Positions 12,088 through 24,681 of a DNA stretch of 64,000 bases are shown here, one piece after another (position 1 is the first letter of the stretch; each line of letters opens with the position of its first letter). Both the position numbers and the translations under genes were made by a program. Where the stretch lies: the NCBI RefSeq assembly GCF_030272615.1, contig NC_081405.1, forward strand, positions 311,627,235 to 311,691,234, given 5' to 3'. This DNA is from Cryptomeria japonica (lineage: Eukaryota > Streptophyta > Pinopsida > Cupressales > Cupressaceae). The notes under the pieces are model-generated. The model saw only the letters and a list, made by a program, of their open reading frames with translations, was not told where the DNA came from and ran no database searches.

Positions 12088-12654
12088 GATGATGGCTATG
12101 TGGGCTCCGTTGCAATGAACAATACTCAGAAATCAACAAAGTGACAAATGCAATAGTCACTTTCGAGGTATATATTTTCATTCCTTTACCTTCGATTTCA
12201 AAACCCTAATTTTCTTTTGTCACTCATTTCATCATAACTTGAGTTTGGGAGATGCGATTTTTGAACCGTCTGTTGGGTAGGAATCATATTTTTGTTCCCT
12301 TACTCCTTGGATGTTCCAAATTGTGCTCTGATGAAGCCTCTTCAGTGAACATCTCTCATCAATAATCTCTCACACAATTTGTCATAAGTAAACATGCTAT
12401 CCTGTTTCACCTCCCTAATAAGCAAGCCAAAACAGGGGGGGCATATAGCTACTTGCAAATTTCATCACTTTCCTTAGTAAGCATTAGGTGATTTTGTGAT
12501 CTAATGTGTGGTTTGTAGGGTGCGGTTCCTAACTGTGTACTGCAGATACCGCTGGGGGCTTCGTCTGACAACTTATGGATATATCCTTTTTTCAAATAAT
12601 GTTTACTTTTTTGTACTTTAGCTTGCATATGCACGTAGTGTTCATATGACCGCT

Positions 12655-12669
12655 AAAGTGGGGGCTAAA
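12655..12669 (+). promoter_or_regulatory. Polypurine tract before the 3' LTR
   Basis: AAAGTGGGGGCTAAA directly abuts the TGTAG of the 3' LTR. It is the usual RNase H-resistant primer for plus-strand DNA in LTR elements. Confidence 0.75.
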
Positions 12670-14359
12670 TGTAGCATCGTAAATTGTATGCACTTGCTAG
12701 GGTGGTATAATTTCACACCTAGTTTAGCACCCGCCTTGGCACATTTTGCATTTTGCATTGCATTTCCCCTTTAGCTCTTAATTAATTAAATTAATTAGGT
12801 CTAAGGTTCTATTTTATCATCTCCCATATCATAAAGTTGGGCCCTTTTCATTAAAGTATGCCCCTTTCATTTTATTCTTCCAATACATCATTTGATCAAA
12901 AACCCTCATTAGGTCCTATTTTAAACTTGGGGGCTTGATTTCGGGGGTCAAAACATCTCGAAATCACCAGTAACTTCAGGATTCTCTATAAAATCATCAT
13001 ATCTGACGGCCCTGAAAAATTTGGTGAAAAGTTGTCGGGACCATGGCGCTCGGAGTGCACACGGTCCCGAACATTTTTCCCAAAATTTTAGGAGCGCAAT
13101 CCAATCATAAAATAAAGCTTAACCCCAAGAAATTGGCAGGAGATTCAATCTCTAGGTCGGCCAAAAGTTGAAATTAAGACCTAGGGTTTCATATATAAGA
13201 GCTCTCTTTCTTCATTTGAAAGGATCCGAATTTTGGTTTCAGGGACCTTCTAAGCAGCGAAAGAGCAGATCTTTGAAGACTTCAACAACATTCAACATCC
13301 ACCCATCAAGCATTCATCAATTTCATTCATCCATTTAGGGCTTTGAAGACATTGAAGAGCAACAGGGGATCACCGACTGAAGATTGGCTTGTACCCCTCC
13401 CTTGGGGTTGGGTATGATTTCATGTTGTTTTCATGTCTTTGCATAAGCCTCATTATATCATTTGTATTCATGCTTTAGATCACTTTGCATCTTGATTTGG
13501 AGCATTTACATTATCATTTACAAGCAATTAGGGTTTACTTTCTAGGTTGCTCTAGTTTGCTTACTTGCATTTTAGGATCTTGCACACACACAAGGTCTGC
13601 ACACACACTACTTTTACAATACAACTTGGCTATTCGTGGAGGTGGAAATCACCAAAGCAGGGGTTTGACTAAGGCAAAACCTTATATAGCCGCCCACCGT
13701 ACCTTTTCAGATATAAGTGCAGATTTCGGGATTCGGGCGACACCGAAAATTGCAGATCCGGAAGAAGCAGATAGAAACTGAGTGACACACCAAATTTCAG
13801 GACAAAAGACCAAGACAAAGGCGTGGGGCGCTCTGGTCCTGCCGGGACAGGGGCGCTGGGCACCCTGGTCCCTGTGACAGTGGCACTCGGCGCCTTGGTC
13901 CCTGGGACAGTGGCGCTGGGCGCCCTAGTCCCTCTGTTAGACAACAAGTTTCACCATTTCTGACAGCATTTCAGGTTGCAAAACAGCAGTTTTAGGAGTA
14001 GAATCAGGACAGTGGCGCCTGCGCTCCTGCTCGAACATTTCCACTCAGATTTTAACTCTGGGTATGCATCTGCATTCTTGTGTTGTCCTTGTGTTTATAG
14101 CTTTCCATTGTTTAATCTCAATTCTGCAATCTTGTTATTAGTTCATACTTGCACTTTGGGGTTAGGAATTGAAGTTGCATCATTTTATCTTTCAATTACA
14201 ACAAAGGAATAGAAACCCTAATAGGTAGCCCGTGGCTCTCTCTTCCACAAAAAGAAGTAGCCAATTGTGTGATACCTCTAGGCTCTTTCGTATTCCACAA
14301 TGTGTGTCAAAAGGTAGGATTAGGGCATGTTAGCCTAGTCTCGCTTTTTCCCCTACACA
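12670..14359 (+). repeat. 3' LTR of the nested gypsy element (1690 bp)
   Basis: It is the direct copy of 1484-3142, with the same TGTAG..CTACACA ends and a TATA box at 13191-13199. The ~31-bp length difference comes from one extra GGGACAGTGGC-type unit at 13822-13935. Most differences from the 5' copy are transitions. Confidence 0.9.
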
Positions 14360-14364
14360 ACCAA
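14360..14364. repeat. Target-site duplication ACCAA, right copy
   Basis: This is the exact partner of 1479-1483. Beyond it the leader of the outer minus-strand element resumes. Confidence 0.9.
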
Positions 14365-16852
14365 GAGTTGGATGGAATGTAAATGAATCTGAAGTGTACT
14401 TGCAATGTCCAAAGTGTAAGACCAAGTATGTATGTAGTAGAGTAGGTGTGACTTCCAAAGAGAGGATAGTTTCTCTTGATGAGGTAAGTTGACCTTGACT
14501 CTAAGTATGACCAAATGAGACCCAAAGGTGATAGACCTTGATGAGGGACCACTTAGCAAATTGTTGTTGTATGTAGTGTGTTGACAAAGTATGATGAGGA
14601 CAAGCAAGTGACCTTTTGACTCAAGTTTAGACAAATGTGAATGTAATGTAAGGTGTAAAGCAATGATGGATTTTCTGAGACCCAAAGACAAGTTGAATGC
14701 TAGATGAAAACCTGGAGAAACAACCTAGGAAGCTCAAGAATTCTGAAACTGATTACTCTTGTTTGCTGGACTGTAAAATTTTTCCAATTTGTGAAGTTGT
14801 TGGTTGTGACCAAATCTGAATGTTTGACTATTTTTCATGACAAGAGGATGCAATGTTGATAAGGACTCAATGTTTGCAAGTGTTTAGATTGACAATGACT
14901 CCAAGAAAAGTGTGTTGTTTGATGTAAAATTGTTTTGCATACACTTGAAGAAACAAAAGACACAATGTTTTGCTATTTGGTCTTGAATGTTTTGAATGTT
15001 TAAAATAAGTCAAGCACAATTCTTATGGCTGACCAATACAATAGTTGTTGATCCCACATGAGGTTTTACCCCCGAGGCTACGCTATGCAGAGTGGATACT
15101 TAGATGCTTGACCTCACTGGCTCCACCCTCGGCACTCACTTCTTAGGTCAGCCAAGCATCAATCCCCACGAAAACTCCCTGTGGCAAACTTTGTATCTCT
15201 ACTAAGAACCGTATGTGTGTGGGCCGCTACCAGAGGTCCGACATTTTGGCTTCTAAAACAAAAAGGTGCTAGTAAGGGCATCCACTCGTGTGCCCATACA
15301 TGAAGAACTTTCAGCTCTGTAAATACATAAGGCTCCTAGCCGGTAGGGGTTACGCCCTACAACTAATCAAATAAATTTGATCAAACGGGTTTATGGGGAG
15401 ACATAGTGTTGGTATGAACTAATCAGCACACGTTATCCATAGTTTTCACCATGAATATAGTTGTTTATAGTGGTTCAGAAGAGGTGGGTTTTCCTCGCTA
15501 CCACTTGGGTCATTCTCTTCTCACTAGTAGTCCTAGTGACCACACGGGAAGATAGGCCCTCTAAAGATTAAACAAAAAGAGCCTATTGCTCAAGACACAA
15601 AAGACAATGATTCAATTTTAGTGAACCAATTGAAGTATTTGCTAGTCTATGAAAACAAGGCACACAATAAAAATCCAAAAACCCTTGCCAAGGACCTACA
15701 ACAAAGATTTATTAGTAGTTTGGATTGTTTCAAATGATCACCCCTTCCTGCAAGCACACAAGTTAGGTAAATTTTAGATCCAAAAGACTTTGTGAAATAG
15801 GGGCCTTCAACAATGCGTTTTGTTGACCAATTCAAAGATCTGATTCATCATAAAAAAAAGACCACCTGTAAAATTTCAAGAGACTTCCAGAAATGTAAGA
15901 AAATCGAAAAAATCTGCTAATTTTCTCCAAAAATTAATTTTTTATGAAAAATCATAAAAAATTCATATAAAATTCAAAATCGATCCAAAAAATCTGAAAT
16001 TTTTACTGGAAAGTCCTGATGGTCTTCTAAACCTGCACAAAAACTTTTCTGCAACAAATCCAAGCAGTTTGTGAGATATGAGTAAAATAATGCAAAACCC
16101 TAATTTTCAAAGATCTGATTTTTGAGGAATGATTTTGCATCAAATTTAAAATCACAAAGAACAGATCCTATGTATAATACTGAGATATTTCCAAAAATAT
16201 AAGAAAATCTGAAAAATTCGCTAATTTGCTCTCAAAATTAATTTTTTATGAAAACTCATAAAAAATTCATATAAATTGACCAAATTATCCAAAAAATCTG
16301 AAATGTTTATTAAATTCTTCTAATACTTTTCCTGACCCGCAAAAAAAAAATTTATGTCAAAATTCAAAGCCGTTTGTGAGATCTGATCAAAATAAGGAAA
16401 AACCCTAATTTTTAAAGATCTGATTTTTAGGGAAATATTTTACATCAAAATTAAAATCACAAAGAACAAATCCTGTGTATAATTATGAGAGATTTCCAAA
16501 CATGTAAGAAAATCCAAAAAAGTCTCTCATTTGCTCTCAAAATTAATTTTTTATGAAAAATCATAAAAAATTCATAGAAAATGAAAATGTGCTCCAAAAA
16601 TTCTGAATTTTGGATTGATAGCTCCTGGTAATTTTTTCAACCTACAAAAAACATTTGGTACAAAATTTCTTAGCCATTTGTGAGATATGATCGAATCTCT
16701 CCAAGATCTTGATTTTGTGTCCAAAACCCTAGCTGCACAAGGTTATTCTCCAAATTGTTTTACAAAATAGCAATATAGGGTTAGAAAAATTTGCAAAAAA
16801 CACAGATCTAAAAAAAATCCATGTCCCACGTGGTGTGCCAAAATTTTTATGG
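14365..16852 (-). mobile_element. Untranslated leader of the outer gypsy element
   Basis: On the minus strand this lies between the LTR at 16853-17661 and the gag start at 1420, once the nested 12.9-kb insert is removed. It has no credible ORF. Its right half contains the 303-bp tandem repeats, and at 16823-16840 a sequence complementary to TGGCACACCACGTGGGAC follows the LTR, where a primer site is expected. I cannot name its tRNA. Confidence 0.7.
15885..16790. repeat. Three tandem ~303-bp repeats in the leader
   Basis: The landmark AAATTAATTTTTTATGAAAA recurs near 15933, 16236 and 16541, each followed by TCATAAAAAATTCATA and, about 150 bp on, by TTTGTGAGAT and an ACCCTA word. The units are diverged, so the expansion is old. 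Confidence 0.8.
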
Positions 16853-17661
16853 TGAAAATGGATAACAATAATAACGATATTGAAAGGTTAAATAGATTCA
16901 ACCACAAAACCCTAGCCTAACAACAACAAAGATCCACCATAACATATGAAGATTACCTAAGACAATGCAAATCAAATGAAATCACAAAGATTATACCATC
17001 ACATGCCCAATAGGGTTTGGATCTCCATTCTTCCTATCTCCATTGATCTTGCTTGATATATTTGCTCTCAGATTTTATATGCACAAGAGCTCAACAAAGA
17101 ACGGAATGTGGTTGCAAGTAGGATCGCATATGCCAAGTAGTCAATTGATCAAGTAATTAGGTCATTAGGATGATTGATTAGAATGATTGATTAGAATGCA
17201 TAGAACGATTAGGGTTTGATAATGAAGGAAGCATCTCCTTATATAGAAGACACTATGAAATGGAGGGATAAGATTGAGAGGTGTAAAAGGAGGTCAGCTA
17301 TGATTAGAGGGTAGGTAAAAGAAATAATAAAATAATGAAAGGGGTAGGTAGTGTATGAATTAAGAGATGAATGACATGTGTCATGGGTAGAAAAGGTTAA
17401 TGAATTAATTAAATAAATAAAGTACTATTTAATTAATAGAAGAAGTGGGATCAATTAAATAAATAAGATATTTATTTAATTTAGGAAAAGGATAATTTAA
17501 ATAAATAAATGTATTTATTTAAATGAGAAATAAGGCTAGAAGAGGATAAATGAATTAATTAAATAAATAAAGATTTATTTAATTAATAGAAGAATTAAGC
17601 TTAGATAATTAAATAAATAAAATATTTATTTGATTAGACATGACAATTTTGGGTGTCTACA
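16853..17661 (-). repeat. 5' LTR of the outer gypsy element (~0.8 kb)
   Basis: On the minus strand it begins TGTAGACACCCAAAATTGTC at 17661 and ends about ..TATCCATTTTCA at 16853, just before the primer-site region. A TATA box reads CTATATAAGG near 17247-17239. The U3 part is rich in TTAATTAAATAAATAAA words. No second copy is in the window, so its left border is uncertain by some bases. Confidence 0.7.
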
Positions 17662-17769
17662 ATCGTTATTATGTATCAAGTTTGATTAAGTTATATTTGG
17701 GTTGAAATAAATAGACAAATGATTCACCCCCCCTCTCAGTTGCCTCCAGGTCCTAACAGTATCATAGCC
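17662..17769 (+). repeat. Truncated LTR end with primer-site-like motif
   Basis: CTCCAGGTCCTAACA (ending 17758) looks like an LTR 3' end. It is followed at once by GTATCATAGCC, a near match to the tRNA-iMet primer site GTATCAGAGCC. The LTR is cut at 17661 by the outer gypsy LTR. No partner LTR is visible, so this is a suggestion only. Confidence 0.35.
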
Positions 17770-17835
17770 ATCGCCTTCCTCCTCATTAGAGTCATCAAAA
17801 TCATCTTTCGAGTCAGAAATTTCAGCTATATTCAA

Positions 17836-18438
17836 CTAGGCAGTCGTGTTCTTGATGTGATTATACAAAATCACCATCAAGCCTTCATGCATTGCAGGGT
17901 TAATGCTGGTGTTGGAGATTGCATCCTTGATCCTTGCATTAAAAGCACAAAAAAGATAATAGAGAAAAGAGATTTTATCTTTATACCTAAAATGATTAAG
18001 TAAAACAAAGTGGTAGCTGTAAACCTTAGTGTATCTACCATCAAGCATGATAAACTCCATAATAGAAAGCATAACCCTTCTCCAAATTAACTTAGTTACC
18101 TTTGGCAAGAAGTAGGTATGGCTTCCCTTCACCAGTCTATCCCTTTCCTCCTCATTCTTCAAAAAAAATTTAACGACAACGTCTGAAATCTTTATGTCCC
18201 TGTAGAACTTGATGCACTCCATTGGAAGACCAGTTGCCTCCGCTATCATAGTTTCAGTCACCTTGACCTTCTTGTTTCCTATGGTTAATGTCCCTTAATT
18301 CCAGCCCTTCTTAAAGGTTCTTGTGATCTTAGGCTGTTTCTCCTCCATATTTTCCATAAAATCTGTCATCTTGGCTGCTTGAAGGATAGCCCAGACTTGC
18401 GGACAACTCTTCCACTTCTCAATGGTGGTAGCCTCCAT
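17836..18438 (-). pseudogene. Unidentified ORF next to an LTR end, one stop
   Basis: From an ATG at 18438 the minus strand encodes about 200 residues in one frame with a single TAA (near 18297), which a CAA to TAA change would explain. Distinctive segments are TETMIAEATGLP, KLIWRRVMLSIMEFIMLDGR and YHFVLLNHFRYKDKISFLYY. I do not recognise the family. The composition resembles host-like or transposon-borne proteins seen inside plant LTR elements. It points towards the LTR end at 17758, so it would be antisense to that element. Function is unknown. The stretch 18440-18700 holds nothing I can name. Confidence 0.4.
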
Positions 18439-18706
18439 TCTCTTTCATTTACCCCCCATGATCCTATTAATACCAATAATCTACAGCTCCTACCTGATTT
18501 TTTCCTTCACAATAGGATCTTTGTGATATCCAGTTCATGTTTAGTATGAGTTTCTGAAGCTATTGTTGAAGAGGGATAAAAATGCCCATAAAGCATGCGA
18601 AGTTACCCTATAATAATTGTTGTACTTCCTTCTCGGTAGCCTGTAGAACCAATGCCTTCTGCCACGACTTATACTTACACTTTGGGAAATGATATCAAAT
18701 CTGTCC

Positions 18707-21700
18707 CTACGTACTATGCAATATTTCATAAATTAAGATGTCACATGCCACACTCGGTAGCTCCCTTTCTCCTTTCCAGGTAATAATTGTCTCGCTACAT
18801 ACCGCCACGTTGGCTACCCAGTCAACAATCCGGTTAGCCTCTCTGTAGGCATGTGTGATGTGGCATTTTTGAAACCCCTGAATTAGCTCTCTGGCTGACT
18901 CAATGATGTTCTTGATAGTCCATGAAGGCTGATGATTATCGAGAAGGCAGTTAATGATGTTTTTAGAGTCGCCTTCCAACCAAAGAATTTTGACCCCTAA
19001 ATTAGAAGCCAATTTAATTGATTGAAGAGCCCCTATAGCTTCCGCCTTATGATTAGTTTAAATACCTAAGGGATAGGCCACCATTCCAGTGCAAAAGCCA
19101 ACCTTATTTTGGATGACACCACCGCAACTAGCCGGACCTAGATTTCCTTTCGCTGCCCCATCAACATTGGCCTTGAACCACACACTAGGGGGAAAGGACC
19201 AGTAACACAAGATTCTATTAATTTGGTTGATGTTAAGGCCCAAAGAGGCTAGGATATTCCATCTTTTGAGAACATCAAAGTCCTCCTTATTGGTACAACT
19301 CTGCACTCCCCTGGCCATAACATGCTCAACACAATTATTTTTTATCTTGACCCAAACCACTTCAGAGGTGCTACTATCATTCCATAATATTTTATTGTTT
19401 CTCTCTTTCCATATTCCCTAGAGGATATGGGAAAAAGAGAACGTCCAAAGATTTTTTATGGTGATGTTATTGGTGGAATAATGTGAGCTTTTGAAACAGT
19501 CCTGCATCTCCTCTTGGAAAACCGAATTCAGCCCCCACATTTGAAAAAACATCCCCCAAATAGGAGTAGTATAAGGACAATGTAAAAAGATGTGGTTCAT
19601 AGATTCCTCATTATTAAGACAAAGGTAGCACCAGTTAGGGAGACAGAAGCCCCTCTTTCTTAAGTTATCAGTGGTAAGAATCTTATTTTACAAAATGATC
19701 GACAAAAAGATGTTGATATTTGGGGGTCAACCCTGAATACGAAGCCTAGGCCCAACAAGGAATAAAATCTTGGGAATGTGCCAGTAAAAGGACAACATAA
19801 GAGATTGAATAATTTCCAGATGAAGTTCCACCCTGCACCATATGGTATTCCCTTCTGGGGTTCAAGATTGCATGATTGATCATTAAGTTTACCTGCTTGA
19901 GTTTGAGATCAATGGGTTTGAGGTCCACCCACATTTGATCTTTCCAATAATCAACCACTTTGGTACCTATCTTCTCCTTACAATTAGAGATGAGTGTATG
20001 AGAAGCTAGCTTATTAAGAGGGGCTCCTCCAATCCAAGCATCATCCCAAAAGTCCATCTTTTTGCCATCCCCAAGGGCCCAAACATTGCCGAGATTGGAA
20101 ACACCCTTAGCCTGGATAACACTATTCCAAATGAAAGACCCGCTTGGTATCTGATCAGAGGCCAAGAATTCCTCAATGGTGGGAGCTTTCCTGAAGTACT
20201 TGGCCTTCGAGATATCATTCAATTATCCTTTTCCCTAATAAGTTCTATAGATTTTTTTTTCAAAGAGAGTTTTGTTCAAAGTTTTTATATTCCTAAGGCC
20301 CAAGCCCCCCTTCTTTTTAGATTTACAAAAACTATCCTAGGCTATGAGGGCCATTTTCTTCTTCTCCTCCACCCCTGACCATAGGAAGGCTTTTTGGATT
20401 TTCTCAATGGCATGAGAAAATTTTCCAGGGATTTTAAAAAGTCTAAGAGAATGCACTAGGAGAATCTGGAGGGAAGATTTTAAGAGTTGGACTTTTCTGT
20501 CTTGACTAAGAAGAGTCCCTTTCCAACCAGCCAACTTTCTTTTGAATCTATCAATGAGACTATTCCAAAACAACTCCAAAGGCTTCAAACCCAAGGGGAG
20601 GCCTAGGTAGACAACATGAGGCTTACCAATTTTCCAACCAAGTATCTGAGCCATTCTGATTTATCTGTCTTCTAGGGTATTGAAGAAGAAAAAAGATATT
20701 TTCTCCCAATTGATGGTTTGACCAGTTGCATTGCTATAGGTGTTGAGAATTTTCTTCATATTAGAAGCTTCTTTGATTGTAGATGATCCCATTAAAATGG
20801 TATCATCAACAAATTGTTGATAATTGCAATCTCTAAAATAGAACAAGGCAAAACACCATAGAGGAGCCCCTTAGAAACATAATTGCTTATAAATATTCTT
20901 AGACATTCAACCAAGCTGATGAAGAGTATGGGGGATATAGGGTCCCCCTGCCTAATACCCCTAAAAGTTTTGAAGAAAGAGGATGGAACCCCATTGACAA
21001 TGACAAAAATAGAAGGGGTCGAGATGAGTTGATCAATCATCTTGATGAATCTCACTCCAAATCCAAAAGCCCCCAACACCTTACTTAAGAAACTCCAGTC
21101 CACCCGGTCATAGGCTTTAGACAAATCTAGCTTCATCAGAAATCCTTGTTTTTTTGAATCCACCAGCGAATGGATGTTTTCATGGATAGCAATGATGGAG
21201 TCAAGGATTTGTCTTCTTGGAAAAAAACCACTCTATTGGGGAGAAATGATCAGAGGAAGAATCCTTAACAAACTGCTAGTAACCACTTTAGAAATAATTT
21301 TGTAAAAAGAGTTGCATAAGCTTATCGGACGAAACTTATCCATAGAATGAGCTCCCGAGGATTTGGATATCAAAACCATGAAGATAGCATTAAGTTCCTT
21401 TAAGATCACTCTAGCCCCAAAGAACACCTGCACACCTTTAACAACATCATCTTTGAGGATGTCCCAAAAGGTTTGGAAGAAGAATAGGAGAAAACCATCT
21501 AGGCTCGGGGCTTTGTTCCCGTGAAAAGAAAAAACAACTTTTTTAACTTCCTCCAAAGAAGGGATGGTTGTCAAGACCTTTTTCTGATCCTCACTAATAG
21601 TAGGAGGGTTATTGTCAAGGATGGCCTTTTGAGATTGACCATCTAGACTAGAGTCCACCAAAAAAAGTGAAGTAAAAAATTTCTTGGCCTCCATCCCAAT

Positions 21701-22880
21701 CTCATCATCCTTCTTCATTTTAGTTCCCCTAATTTTTAGCTTCAAGATTCTATTAGCCGCCTTGTGTTTCATCGTGGTCATATTGAAGAATCTAGTATTT
21801 ATGTCCCCTGCTTTAAGCTATAGGGACCTGGACCTTTGTTTCCAGAATTCTTCTTCTCTTCTGATGATCTTGTGGTACTTCACCAGCACTTCATTTTTAT
21901 CGCTAACTAAAACTTCATTGTATCCACTAACTTGGATTTTATCCTGCATTTCCTTAAGTTCTAGCTGAGTTTTAGTTTTGGCATCAAACAGATCTCCAAA
22001 AACCTCCTTATTCCATTTTTTAATATTGTCCTTCACATTTCTTAATTTTTTGGCAACTCTATACATAGCAGTCCCTTCAACATCAATGGACTGCCATATC
22101 TCAATGACCTATGCTAGGTTAGGGTGATCAAGCCATATCCTTTCAAATCTGAACTGGCAAATTCTTTTAATAATTTCTATTATCAGTAGTAAAAATCATA
22201 GGGAAATTGTCAAAACCTATTCTAGAGATAGCTGAGAGGGTGCATTGATAATGTTTAAACCATTCATTAGAAATGAGGGCCCTATAAAGTCTAACTTGAA
22301 TGAGATCATCTCATGTCATTCTATTTCACCATGTAAACTTGCCCCCCTGAAGCTCAATATCGTGCAAGCCTTGGTTGTTGATAAAGTTCAAAAGATCCAT
22401 TCTGCTATCCAGTTGAGAGGAGACACCTCCAAACTTCTCATTGTCTTTGAGGGGGGTATTGAAATCTCCCATAACAATCCACATATCATTCTTGTAAAGG
22501 GTCCTAATAGCCTCCAACTTTCTCCAAAATTTTCTTCTACCATATCTATTATTAGGGTCATAAATATTGGTAAGAAGAAAATAAGTCCCATCCCCTATGT
22601 GATGGAACCTGATAAAGGCCAAATTGATATCCTGCATGACAAGCTCCCTAGAAACTCACTTTAGGTTCCAAAAAATAGCTATGCCCCCTGAAGCCCCATC
22701 AAAGCTTCCACCACAAACTTCCCCATTCTTAAAAAGCTTTATCTTTTCAACTTTCTCTTTAATCATTTTAGTTTCTTGGATAATAACTATGTCTGGTTTA
22801 TGTTCTCTAACTAGATTTCTAAGAACATCTTGTTTATGTGGACCATTCAGTCCACGTATATTCCATGAGATTATTTTCAT
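18707..22880 (-). pseudogene. LINE ORF2: endonuclease, reverse transcriptase, zf-RVT, RNase H
   Basis: The ATG at 22880 opens MKIISWNIRGLNGPHKQ, the APE-type endonuclease start, followed by IVIIQETKM and IVMGDFNTP. RT is seen at about 21780-20660, with [46 protein letters not shown] and the catalytic FVDDT. A zf-RVT-like region follows near 20220-19420. The plant-type RNase H at 19360-18707 shows FKANVDGAAKGNLGPA, WLEGDSKN and the C-terminal AYREANRIVDWVANV. The product would nick target DNA and prime cDNA from it. Frameshifts near 22320, 21240, 20800 and 20330 break it. The length matches an intact plant L1 ORF2. Confidence 0.85.
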
Positions 22881-24612
22881 TTTGTAACTAGGGAACATAC
22901 CTCATGGATGGTCATTTGAGTACCATCTGCTATGTTCTTGCTTGCCTCTTGATCTCTGATCTAGCTCGCTTTTTTCCTTCCAGAAGGATATGGATTGAAA
23001 CCCGTGTCAACTTTACTCCAATATCTTGTGTTGACTGAAATTACCCAAGGGTTAGATTTAGGCTCTTTTTTTACTCCTCTCTTCCGCTTAGCAACTTCAT
23101 TTGTATTGCCATATTCCTCTTGAGTTGTTGTCTTTTGGTCAGCTTCATCGACCTCTGCCCAGTTAGCATTAAGTAGTGAGGTCATAGGAGATTGTTGAAT
23201 GGTAGCTTGTACCATTTCTATAGATTGTTGCGATCCTGACAATGAGATCCCTCCAAGGATCAAGCATCTTTGGGCTTCTTCAAAATCACTACCGAGTCCC
23301 GCTCTGGTGGTGTTTTCTGTTATGTGGTTCAAATTTGCTTCCTCATTGTTCAGTAACATCACCTGTATCTCTCCTTCTTCTAGGTTATCACTCTTTTGAT
23401 CCTCCTAATTGATATCTTGTCTATCATCTTTACTAGTTTGATCCATTTTACCTTTATCATTCAAAGGTATCTCTGGGTTTTCCCCTTTACCATTTATTTG
23501 TTGCTCTATTGTGTCAGGGATAATGACACTCTGGGCATCAACGATTCTATTCTCTTTTTCAAAGCTCTCTAGTTGCTTAATAGGGTTTTTTTTTCTTTCC
23601 ATTGTAATGTCCTTTCTTTCTTTTCTTTCTCTTTGGCCACCTGAAGAGGGCATTTCTTTGTTGTATGTCTTGCTTTTTTGCAATGAAAGCAAGCGAAAGG
23701 GACACTTTGATATTCTAGAGGTTGGTTCCATTTTCCCAATCTAGAGTTGATTTCAATGGATAAAGGCATATTTGTGCCTTGTGTAACTCCGACACAACTC
23801 TTGGCAAAAGTCAGTCTTCTTCTAGTCATAGTTATGGGGTCCATTGAGAGGAGTTCACCAAAAGAGCTAGTGACTCCTTTAAGCACATCTTCCACCCAAA
23901 ATTCTAAAGGAAGGACTGACATTCTCACCCAGATAGGAGCATCAACAAAAAAAGATCCATTAAGTTCCATCTTAGGCATCCATTTTTGTAGAGCTAGTGT
24001 TGCTTTACCGATCAGCTAGGGAACATCATAGACCACTCTTGACATATCTTCCTTCCAGGAGAAGGCCAAATACAACACCCCTTTTGACATAGCTATGATC
24101 TCCACTTGACCTTTAAGCGACCATTTCTGTTTAGCAAAAGCCCTAACAATATCAATATTTGGCCTAGCACCCAGAAATTTTCCAACCAGTGTCATTGCCA
24201 TAAGGTTAATGTTATGATCAATAACAAGGTCTAAGATTCCAATAGCAAATATGCCCTTTTCTGGGTCTGATATATTACAAACTGGGGGGAGTGAGGACTT
24301 TCCACTCGGTTTGACACCGAATAGAGAAGTCCAAGACCGACCATTGTCCCTTCGCACTGATTCTTGCCTAGGAGTATCTGCAACACATGAATCATTATTA
24401 TTTCCATCAGTTTCAATGAGCTTGTCACCTGCTTGTGGGTCCCCATCTGCTGGGTCCTTTCCACTCGACTCAGAGGAATCCGATTAGTCTCGGGAGTCAT
24501 CCTTACCATTCTCCCCCTGGTTTGTCTGTCCATTGCAGGGTTTCCCGCCCTGCCTTGGAATCAAATGCCCCACCTCTCTATTCTCTCGCTTCTCATGCTC
24601 CTTGGATTATAC
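22877..24612 (-). pseudogene. LINE ORF1: DUF4283 and CCHC knuckle protein
   Basis: A DUF4283-type domain (QKWSLKGQVEIIAMSKG, then APIWVRMSVLPLEFWVEDVL) is followed by a CCHC zinc knuckle CFHCKKARHTTKKC at about 23690. This is the nucleic-acid-binding ORF1 of plant L1 elements. The tail is low in complexity. A TAG at 22961 and a frameshift near 24016 interrupt it. In the original frame the terminal TGA would overlap the ORF2 ATG. Confidence 0.75.
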
Positions 24613-24667
24613 TAACAACATTATCCTAGGGTAAAATTTTAATTAATAATAATAATGTAACAAAAAT

Positions 24668-24681
24668 AACATTAATATTAA
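24668..24681. repeat. Target-site duplication, left copy (14 bp)
   Basis: AACATTAATATTAA is repeated exactly at 25601-25614. A length of 14 bp is in the range made by LINE machinery. Confidence 0.7.

Larger units (their letters stand above)
18707..24620 (-). mobile_element. Degraded L1-type LINE (copy 1)
   Basis: It has ORF1 (about 24612-22877) and ORF2 (22880-18707) in LINE order, with a stop/start overlap ATGA between them. The 3' end is not clear: no poly(T) run is seen on the plus strand left of 18707, so the 3' UTR seems lost or recombined. The 5' end has no in-frame ATG and may be truncated. Many stops and frameshifts show an inactive copy. Confidence 0.85.

Noticed and set aside
15885-16790. 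CRISPR-like array
   Set aside because: Units are ~303 bp, diverged and contiguous, without short identical repeats and spacers; this is a plant genome.
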